DNA from: JBOHNM01 sp050730675
GTDB lineage: Bacteria > Planctomycetota > Phycisphaerae > Phycisphaerales > UBA1924
Direction of reading: 5' to 3'
DNA length: 14,419 nucleotides
Assembly (NCBI GenBank): GCA_050730675.1
Contig: JBOHNM010000105.1
Location: 1-14,419, forward strand
A program made the translations under genes and the position numbers. Each line of letters opens with the position of its first letter. Within the stretch, counting starts at the first letter, position 1. Shown here piece after piece: positions 1-6,900 of the stretch. The notes below the pieces were generated by a model that saw nothing but the letters and a program-made list of their open reading frames with translations, did no database searches and had not been told where the DNA came from.

Positions 1-1749
1 CAATTGCACGTCCACGACAGGTGTCGATCCGTTCGCGTCCGCACGCTCACGCAGCAATTCCAGCACATCGCCGATCACCGCTTCAGCTGTCGGGTACCGC
101 CCCGCCCCCTTGCCGTGCAGCACCACCGGACCGAGTGCCCCCCCCTCAAACTCCACCACCACGCGGTTGTGCTCCGCCCGCGCCTGCGCCAGCGGATCGT
201 CCAGCGTCACCCTTCGCGGCTTGACGCTCGCCACAATGCCGACCGCCGTCCGTTCCACACTCGCCACCAACCGAATCGTCTCGCCGTGGCGGGCCGCCTC
301 GCGCAGGTCGTCAACCGATATCCCCACGATCCCCTGCCGATCGATCTGCTCGATCGACAACTCCTCACCCAGCGCCTCGCGTGCGATCAGTACCAGCTTG
401 GCCGCGGCATCGATCCCTTCCAAGTCCGTGCCCGGGTCCGCCTCGGCAAACCCGCTCGCCTGTGCCTGCGACAGCGCCGCCTCGAACTCCTGCCCCTCCG
501 CAAGCCGGTCGAGAATGAAATTGCACGTGCCGTTCACTACGCCTTCGACACGCCGGATCCTCCCCAGCCGCGAAAGCCGCCGCAGATTCTCCAAGATCGG
601 CACCGCCCCGCCGACGGCCGCGCTGAACCGCAGCCGCGCGCCGCTCCGCTCCGCCAGCGCCGCCAGTTCCGGCCCGTGCCGCGCGATCACGGCCTTGTTC
701 GCCGTCACCACGTCCTTCCCCGCCCGCAGCGCGCTGCTGATCAGCTGCAATGCCGGCTCGATGCCGCCGATCGTCTCCACCACCAACTCCACCGGCGATT
801 CAACCACGCGCCACGGGTCGGTCGTCAACAGCGACAGGTCCACACCCGCATCGACGTGCTTCCGCAGCGTCCGCACCGCGATCGCATCGACCGCTAGGCG
901 ATCCTCAAGCTGCTGCACCCCGCGCAGCACGCCCAGACCCACCGTCCCCAGCCCCAGCAGCCCGATCCGAGTGGCACTCCGCCGCGCCGGAACGCGCTCG
1001 GCGAACGTCGCCGCCGCACTGCCGATCACCGTCTCGCGGCCGCCATTCAGGCTCGCGACCTCGAAGCTCTGCGCGTGATCCTTGGCAAATTGCACGGCTT
1101 TGTGCTGAACGATCCGCCCATCCAGCGCCAGCGCCTCATCCCACGACAACCCCTCGAACAGCCGCGGCACCGGCCCGGGCTTCGCCGGATCGCTCTCGAA
1201 CAGCCCCGGCACATCCTTCAGCAGACGCACGCGGGCTCCAAGCTGCTGCCCGATGAACAGCGCCGTCAGGTCGCTCCCGCCGCGCCCGAGCAGTGAGAGC
1301 CCCCCCTGCTCGTTCACGCCGATGAACCCCGGCACCACCGCCACGGCCCGCTCGTCCAGCGCCCACCGCACCGCTGACGCATCGAGCGTCACGGGCTGCG
1401 CATCCAGCACCGACCCCTCCACGCGCAGACCGATCTGATGGACATTCAGCACTGTCGCCGGAATCCCCGCACGGTCCAGCGCCAGGCTCAGCAGCGGCGC
1501 CGATGTGCTCTCGCCCGTCGCAAGCAGCGCCGCCACCGCCCCCTCGTCGGGCTGTGGACAAAACGCCCTCGCACGGCTCAGCAAGCGGTCCGTCACGCCG
1601 TTGAGCGCGCTCACCACCGCCACCACCCGGTACCCCTCGCGCAGCCACCGGTAGACCTCATGCACCGCCAGCGGCAGCGAACCCTCGCTAGCCAGCACCG
1701 AGCCCCCAAGTTTCAGAACGATGATCGGTTGAATCGTGTTGTTTGACAT
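1..1749 (-). CDS. thrA: Fused aspartokinase-like / homoserine dehydrogenase, 3' end beyond the window
   Basis: My reading of the minus strand from the ATG at 1749 gives 583 codons without a stop, so the C-terminus lies off the left edge. Residues 8-243 form an amino-acid kinase domain: KLGGS (13-17), VVSALNGVTD (45-54), a GES motif (79-81), GRGGSD (155-160) and KDVPGLFESDP (178-188), which match the KFGGTS, GE, GRGGSD and TDVDGVYTADP elements of aspartokinases. Residues 260-583 are homoserine dehydrogenase: nucleotide-binding GLGTVG (266-271), ANK (350-352), NGTCN (406-410) and EADPGTDLEGIDAAAKL (436-452 region); E436, D447, K451 and K352 align with the catalytic residues of the yeast enzyme. 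It would convert aspartate to aspartyl phosphate and aspartate semialdehyde to homoserine in the cytoplasm. Unlike E. coli ThrA there is no room for ACT domains between the two halves. The kinase signature (KLGGS) is unusual, so aspartate as its substrate is likely but not certain. The ribosome site is weak (AAAGAG). It lies downstream of, and in the same direction as, the transsulfuration gene. Confidence 0.88.
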   Translation of the reverse strand, partial: MSNNTIQPIIVLKLGGSVLASEGSLPLAVHEVYRWLREGYRVVAVVSALNGVTDRLLSRARAFCPQPDEGAVAALLATGESTSAPLLSLALDRAGIPATVLNVHQIGLRVEGSVLDAQPVTLDASAVRWALDERAVAVVPGFIGVNEQGGLSLLGRGGSDLTALFIGQQLGARVRLLKDVPGLFESDPAKPGPVPRLFEGLSWDEALALDGRIVQHKAVQFAKDHAQSFEVASLNGGRETVIGSAAATFAERVPARRSATRIGLLGLGTVGLGVLRGVQQLEDRLAVDAIAVRTLRKHVDAGVDLSLLTTDPWRVVESPVELVVETIGGIEPALQLISSALRAGKDVVTANKAVIARHGPELAALAERSGARLRFSAAVGGAVPILENLRRLSRLGRIRRVEGVVNGTCNFILDRLAEGQEFEAALSQAQASGFAEADPGTDLEGIDAAAKLVLIAREALGEELSIEQIDRQGIVGISVDDLREAARHGETIRLVASVERTAVGIVASVKPRRVTLDDPLAQARAEHNRVVVEFEGGALGPVVLHGKGAGRYPTAEAVIGDVLELLRERADANGSTPVVDVQL

Positions 1750-1887
1750 TTCGATGCTCTTTGTTCTTCGAAGCGTGGCTCAATGGCACACGCATGCTGT
1801 TTGATCACACTCGATGAAACACTTTCTGAATCCGTCCTGCTTCTTGCTTCCTCCGCGATCTCCTCGCCTCCGCGATAAGCCGCCTTC
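1750..1887. other. Short gap between the transsulfuration gene and the kinase/dehydrogenase gene
   Basis: The 138-bp spacer has no clear terminator hairpin, so read-through from the upstream minus-strand gene is plausible. It contains a 10-bp direct repeat (cctccgcgat at 1850-1859 and again at 1867-1876), giving a purine-rich stretch on the transcribed strand. I see no convincing promoter in it. Confidence 0.5.
1850..1876. repeat. Two-copy 10-bp direct repeat, 17-bp period
   Basis: The sequence cctccgcgat occurs at 1850-1859 and 1867-1876, separated by ctcctcg, just downstream of the stop codon of the transsulfuration gene. From memory it resembles the dispersed intergenic family built from 'cctctgcg' units seen in several bacterial genomes, but two copies here cannot establish that. 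Confidence 0.45.
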
Positions 1888-3189
1888 TCACGCCTTCGCC
1901 AGCGCCTGCTCCAGATCCCGAATGATGTCCCGCGGCTCCTCCAGCCCCACCGACAACCGCACCAGCCCGTCAGTGATCCCCGCGGCCAGCCTCTGCTCCC
2001 GCGGCACATCGCCGTGCGTCATGCTCACCGGGTGGGTGATCAGTGTCTCAGCCGCGCCAAGGTTCTCCGCGAGCGAGCAGAGCTTCACCGCGTTCATCAC
2101 GCGGACCCCCGCCTCGACGCCGCCGACCACCTCGAACGAGACGATCCCGCCGTGAACGTCATCCCCTTCGCCGTGCTGCCGCAAGGCCAGCTCGTGCTGC
2201 GGAAACGACTCGAGCCCCGGGTACGCCACGCTCGCCGCTTTCGGGTGCTTCTCCAACCATCGCGCCACGGCGAGCGCCGACGAGCAGTGCCGCCGCAAGC
2301 GCAGCCCCAGCGTCTTGACCCCCCGCAGCGTCAGCCACGCCTCGAACGGCGATTGGATCGACCCCACCGTCTTGCGGATCAGCCGGAACCGCTCGAGCAA
2401 CTTCTCGTCTCGGCACACCAGCGATCCACCAACCGTACTGTTGTGCCCCTCGATGTACTTCGTCGTTGAGTAGACACTGACATCCGCCCCCAGTTCCAGC
2501 GGCCGCAGAATCGCCGGCGTCAGGAACGTGTTGTCCACCGCCAGCAGCACGCCCGCCGTCCGCGTGATCCGCGCCACCTTCGCCACATCCACCAGCTTCA
2601 GCGTCGGGTTCCCCGGCGTCTCGATCAGCACGATCTTCGTGCGCGGCGTGATCGCCGCCGCCACGTTCCGCACGTCGGTACAGTCCACAAACGACGCGGA
2701 GATCCCCAGCGGCTCCAGGATCTGCTGCACCAGCCGCACCGTCCCGCCGTAGATCACATCGCTCAGCACGATGTGGTCCCCGGTTTTCAGCGCGCCGAGC
2801 AGCAGGCCCGTGATCGCCCCCATCCCCGTGCCGAAGCAGACCGCCGGCGGCGCATCTTCCAGCGCCCCCAGCACGCGCTCCAGCGCGCTCACCGTCGGGT
2901 TGCTCGCCCGCGAGTAAGTGTGCCCTTTGTGGACGCCCACCGCACTCTGCACATACGTCGTGCTTTGACAGATCGGCGTGAGGATCGCCCCCGTTGCCGG
3001 GTCCGGCTCGAGCCCCGCATGAATCGCCAGTGTGGCGAAATCGGGCGCGTATTCCTCGCCCGGCTCCCACTGGTCGCCTGCTCGCCTGATCGCCTCTGCA
3101 GTTCTCTTCTGCTGCTCCTCTCCCGCACTGCTCGTCTGCTCGTCTGGTCGTCTGTTCGTCTGCGTCGTTACCGGCGTGCCAAGAGCCAT
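1888..3189 (-). CDS. metB: Cystathionine gamma-synthase-like PLP-dependent transsulfuration enzyme
   Basis: This 433-residue protein belongs to the Cys/Met-metabolism PLP family, which joins cysteine to an activated homoserine to make cystathionine (or cleaves cystathionine). Residues 1-50 are a polar low-complexity extension. The enzyme starts at FATLAIHAGLEPDPATGA (51-68). Visible motifs are YSRASNPT (92-99, phosphate contact with the neighbouring subunit), FGTGMGA (119-125), the stacking Tyr147 in SDVIYGG, Asp219 (AVDNTF) binding the pyridine nitrogen, and the Schiff-base Lys244 in STTKYIEGH. Length is close to the family norm of 380-430. The start at 3189 is chosen because AGGAGG sits 6 nt upstream on the minus strand; the frame stays open to 3366, but that part overlaps the riboswitch. 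The SAM riboswitch upstream and the homoserine dehydrogenase downstream argue for a methionine role. Sequence motifs alone do not separate gamma-synthase from beta- or gamma-lyase. Confidence 0.9.
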   Translation of the reverse strand: MALGTPVTTQTNRRPDEQTSSAGEEQQKRTAEAIRRAGDQWEPGEEYAPDFATLAIHAGLEPDPATGAILTPICQSTTYVQSAVGVHKGHTYSRASNPTVSALERVLGALEDAPPAVCFGTGMGAITGLLLGALKTGDHIVLSDVIYGGTVRLVQQILEPLGISASFVDCTDVRNVAAAITPRTKIVLIETPGNPTLKLVDVAKVARITRTAGVLLAVDNTFLTPAILRPLELGADVSVYSTTKYIEGHNSTVGGSLVCRDEKLLERFRLIRKTVGSIQSPFEAWLTLRGVKTLGLRLRRHCSSALAVARWLEKHPKAASVAYPGLESFPQHELALRQHGEGDDVHGGIVSFEVVGGVEAGVRVMNAVKLCSLAENLGAAETLITHPVSMTHGDVPREQRLAAGITDGLVRLSVGLEEPRDIIRDLEQALAKA

Positions 3190-3232
3190 GACGGCCTCCT
3201 GCACACCAAGACTTCGCCGAAAAACTCCGCGG

Positions 3233-3255
3233 GCGACGCCGAACACCGGCGACGC
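3233..3255 (-). other. Hairpin between riboswitch and coding start (possible expression platform)
   Basis: On the minus strand GCGTCGCCG and CGGCGTCGC form a 9-position stem with one T-T mismatch and a GTGTT loop. A five-T run follows at 3220-3224, eight bases past the stem, so it is a poor classical terminator but could still act in termination or in masking the ribosome site. It lies between the aptamer and the start codon. Confidence 0.4.
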
Positions 3256-3311
3256 TCTTTGCCGAATTGCTGCTGAAGAGGGCCCCGCTCGGGGTTCTTT
3301 GCCGCAATCGG

Positions 3312-3449
3312 CCGCATCGTTCCCTGGCTTGGCCTTGATGGAGGCTGCCCGGGCTGGCTTCGGCACCGTGGTGGTCGGTCGTCGGTTCTCGACGCTGCCG
3401 CTCGGTTGCCGCCTGACCCTGGAAGCCGGGTCAGGACTCTTGATGGCGG
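3312..3449 (-). promoter_or_regulatory. SAM riboswitch (SAM-I/SAM-IV clan) in the leader of the transsulfuration gene
   Basis: Read on the minus strand, the element has the SAM-clan core in order. P1 is CCGCCATC (3449-3442) with GATGCGG (3318-3312), one bulged base. AAGAG follows. P2 is CCTGACCC (3435-3428) with GGGTCAGG (3419-3412), a perfect 8-bp stem. Then come CGGCAACC (3411-3404), a P3 region with an inner CGTCG/CGACG stem, GGTGCC (3367-3362), a P4 hairpin (CCC, GGC and GCCT paired with AGGC, GCC and GGG) and GGGAAC before P1 closes. The P2 loop GGCTTC is exactly complementary to GAAGCC directly after GGTGCC, which is the expected pseudoknot. P2 is a plain stem without the SAM-I kink-turn, as in SAM-IV, yet P4 is present as in SAM-I, so it resembles the SAM-I/IV variant. 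Binding of S-adenosylmethionine should switch the downstream methionine genes off. The aptamer ends about 120 nt before the start codon. Confidence 0.88.
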
Positions 3450-3452
3450 AAA

Positions 3453-3481
3453 AGGCTAGACGCCCACCACAGCGCCGTCAA
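3453..3481 (-). promoter_or_regulatory. Candidate promoter for the riboswitch transcript
   Basis: On the minus strand TTGACG (3481-3476) is followed by a 17-bp spacer and TAGCCT (3458-3453). The -35 matches five of six consensus positions, the -10 only three. A start site 6-7 bases further on would fall at about 3446, at the first P1 bases of the riboswitch, which is where a SAM riboswitch transcript should begin. The position supports it more than the sequence does. Confidence 0.45.
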
Positions 3482-3571
3482 GCGTCGTGTTCAACACCGT
3501 GCCGATGTGCTCCAATGGCGCAACGCACACCAAGCCACATTCGCCGCTTGCATTCTCGCGCACGACTGCCG

Positions 3572-3589
3572 GATGAGACATTCCTCATC
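3572..3589. repeat. Perfect 6-bp inverted repeat
   Basis: GATGAG and CTCATC flank a six-base centre in the divergent intergenic region. It could be an operator or a chance hairpin; no regulator gene is nearby. Confidence 0.3.
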
Positions 3590-3695
3590 ACCGCGTACGT
3601 TGGACAGCCTCACCAACCTTGTTGGCCTTCCGCAGAGCCTCGCGCCCGACCGCGATCAATCCCGGCGCGACCACCAACTGTCCGCCTTAGGTGTA

Positions 3696-3713
3696 CCTAG
3701 GGGTTGCCCAACC
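3696..3713. promoter_or_regulatory. CCTAGG / CCCAACC element upstream of the first dockerin protein
   Basis: CCTAGG is followed by GGTT-GCCC-AACC, a short inverted repeat. A related arrangement (CCTAGG then GGTTGGG-TGT-CCCAACC) lies at 7895-7915 upstream of the paralogous gene. The sharing suggests a common control element or a remnant of the duplication; the function is unknown. Confidence 0.3.
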
Positions 3714-3955
3714 TGACAGGCCGCTCCTCCAAATGGGGCACCCACGTCACTATTTGTTCCTTCCCAACCCTGCTCCCCTTGGCGCAGCCCCAACGACGTG
3801 TTATACCTTTCATCCCCTTCGTCGCGTTTGCTGTCCTCTCGTCCCGCTCAGGTATTCACCACTCGTTGAGCGGATCACGCCAATCGCATCGCAGCATGTG
3901 TTCCCTCGCATGGTCTCTCGAACAGTTGTTTCCATTTTTTCCGAGGAGCGCTCGT

Positions 3956-6900
3956 ATGAGGTTCGATACCGCCCGCCGCATCTTGGATCGACTCGCACGC
4001 CCGGCCGCAGGCCTCGCCCTGCTCTGTGCCGCCGGCGCGGTCCACGCCACCGACTTCCATGTTGTCCTCAACTACAACTGGAACGGCATGGCCCATCCCA
4101 ATGAAGGCCTGGACCCCAACGACCTCAACGGCTTCCGCTCCATCTCCGACCGCGCGCTCAGCATCGATGGCGGCGCCAACTCACTCGGCACCAACCCCAT
4201 CGTCGGCGCCACCGCCATCACCTACGACATCGTCCGCAACGCCGGCGAACTCGACATCGTCCACCTCGGCAACACCGGCTCCGGCACCGCCCGCCCTTGG
4301 GACACCGCGGGCACCATCGCCAACCAAGGCCCGCAACCGTCCTGGCTTGCCAGCCTCAACGCCCACGCACTGCCGCAGACCAAGAACCTCACGCCGCTCA
4401 ACCTCACGCTCGACTCCGGGTCTTCGATCGGCTTCCTCTACCACGTCAGCAACAACGGCGGCAACTTCCAGGTCGTGCTCGGGTTCACCGACAGCTCCAC
4501 GGTCGCGTTCACGCTCGCCGCCGGTGACTGGTTCGGCCCCGTCAATCCTCCAGGCGCCGCCGCCGGTGTTGCCTCGCAGACGCGCCTCGGCGTCTCGTGG
4601 CAAGGCACCAGCAACAACGACACCCCCACTATCCAGACTTGGCCGACCCAGGCCCTCAACGTCGTCGAAGGCGTCGTCACCATCCAGAGCCTCGCCAACG
4701 CCGGGCTTGGCAACCACGCCGGTAAGCAACTCGCTTCGGTCACGTTCCAGAACCCCAGCCAGCCCAACCGCGGCTACGCCATCTTCGCCATGACAGTGGT
4801 CACCGGTCTCGGCCCCCCAGCCAACGACAACTGCGCCACCCCGCAGGACATCCTCGCCGGCGTCACCGCCACCAACAACATCCGCGCCACAGGCGCCACG
4901 GCCTCAGGCTGCGGCACCGCCGACACCGCCGATGTCTGGTACCGCTACACCCACACCGCCGCCACCGGCACCGTCGAGGCCCGCACCTGCGACAGCAACC
5001 TCGACACCACGATCTCGGTTTTCACCTCCTGCGCCGGCGCCGCCGTCACCTGCAACGACAACGCCTGTGGCCTCGGCTCCCGCGCACGCTGGACCGCCCA
5101 GAACGGCCAGGCCTACCTCATCCGCGTCGCCGCCAACGCCGTGGCCTCCGGACAGTTCAACCTCACCGTTGATACCGCCCCCGCCGTCCACACGGATATC
5201 CCCCTCCCGCTCAACCACAACTGGAACGGCCTTGTCCACAACGGCGAGTCCGGTAACCCCGACGCCCCGCTCGGCTACCGCTCCCTCTCCGACCGCGGCC
5301 TCGACGCCAGCGGCGTCGCCGGCACCATCAACGCCGGCGCTCCCGTCGGTGACGCATTCATCCCCTACTCCGTCGTCAACCAGGCCAACGTCGTTGACCT
5401 TGTCCGCCTCGCCAACAACCGCGGCTTCAATACGGCCGCCGGCGACAACACCGGCACCCAGCCCACCTGGCTCGTCAGCGCCGACCAGAGCGGCCCCCAG
5501 ACCACCAACGTCGCCGGTCTCAACATCTTCCTCGGCGCCAACACGAAGTTCGGCTTCCTCTTCCAGATCACCAACGGCGGCGGCACTTTCCACGCTGTCC
5601 TGAACTTCGCCGACGCCACCAGCGCCGATATCACCCTCGCCGCCCCGGATTGGTACCAGGACCAGGCCGCCAACGTCCCGGCTCCCAGCCCCGGCGTCTT
5701 CCTCCAGCACCAGTACGGCGTCTTCAGCGCCACCACCGATACCGACCTGGCGACCCTCAACGCGCCGACCCTCAGCGTCGTCGAGTCCGTCTCCAGCGTC
5801 GCCCAGATGATCACCGACGGCATCGGCGACTTCACAGGCAAGCGCCTCGTGAGCGTCACCTTCACCCAACCTGCGGCCCCGGCAGGCCAGGGCATCGGCA
5901 TCTTCGCCATGACCGTCCGTGATCCAGGCCCCGTCGGAGTCATCGACCCGCTCGGTGTCGGCGACGCCGTTCCCAACCCCGCCATCGCTGGGCTCTCCAC
6001 AACTCTGCGCGTCACCGTGACGCCCGGAAGCCCGCCCAACAACGGCATCACGTCCGTGAGCGTTGACGGCAACGCCCTCGGCATCGTCGCGCCGATCGCC
6101 CTGAACGACAGCGGCACCAGCGGCGACACCCAGGCCGGCGACAACATCTGGAGCGCCAACGTCACCATCTCGGCCTCGCAGCCCGCCACCAGCGTTGGGC
6201 TCCCCTTCACCGTACTCGACGCCGCGGGCCGCACCGCCTCCGGCTCGATCAACCTCGGCATCACCGTCCCTCCCACCTCGACCGACCTGGGCACGCTCCC
6301 CGTCGGCCTGACCACCTCCGGCGGCGAACTCTTCTCCGGCGAGGTCAAGTGGTTCAAGTTCACCCTCGCGTCCGCCATCGACGCCGGCGCGGGCACCTAC
6401 CTCGACATCGACTGCGAAGGCTCGACCATCGGCTCCGGTGACTCCGAGATCGGCCTCTACTCCGCGACGGGACTCCGCATCGCCGACGACGATGACGACG
6501 GCAGCGAGTTCCTCAGCCAGCTCTCCTTCGGCTCCACCACCGCCCGTCCCTCCCAGGGCACCGGAGCCGCCTACGACGGCCGCGACGGCGCACACCTCAA
6601 CGCCGGCATCTACTACATCGCCTTCGGCGCCTGGGACGTCAACTTCGGCGGCGCCGGCTGGGCCGTCACCTCCAACGCCACCGACTCGGGTTCGTTCAAC
6701 ATCCACGTCATCCGCGGCGGCTCCACCGGCAGCGCCCCGGCCTCCTTCACCGACCTCGGCACGCTCGGCGCCTCGCCGGTGAACAGCACCCAGGCGCTCA
6801 CCGCCGGCGGCGTCAAGTGGTTCAAGTTCACCCTCGCGTCGCCCGTGAGCGGGCTCGCCAGCCAGTTCCTCGACATCGATACCGAAAGCTCCGAAACCAC

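Larger units (their letters stand above)
3450..3955. other. Divergent intergenic region, no gene seen
   Basis: About 500 bp separate the riboswitch from the first dockerin-protein start. Besides the candidate promoter at 3453-3481 it holds a perfect 6-bp inverted repeat (GATGAG 3572-3577, CTCATC 3584-3589), a short CCAAC-ctt-GTTGG hairpin near 3614-3626, and a CCTAGG plus GGTTG/CCCAACC element at 3696-3713 that recurs before the second paralogue. The reading frame of the downstream protein is open back to 3704, but that stretch lacks a ribosome site and codes no signal peptide, so I treat it as non-coding. No RNA gene recognised. Confidence 0.5.

Noticed and set aside
4..1078. Plus-strand open frames of about 300 codons at the left edge
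   Set aside because: Arg/Pro/Ser-rich translations opposite the homoserine dehydrogenase, whose catalytic motifs are intact on the minus strand.
1136..1648. 170-codon minus-strand frame inside the kinase domain
   Set aside because: Out of frame with the clear kinase motifs and Gly/Ala/Arg-rich.
3190..3366. N-terminal extension of the transsulfuration enzyme to an ATG at 3366
   Set aside because: The frame is open, but the stretch overlaps the 3' part of the riboswitch and has no family similarity, while the ATG at 3189 has AGGAGG at ideal spacing.
3704..3955. Earlier start for the first dockerin protein
   Set aside because: It would place the signal peptide inside the protein; the ATG at 3956 has GAGGAG and an N-terminal signal sequence.
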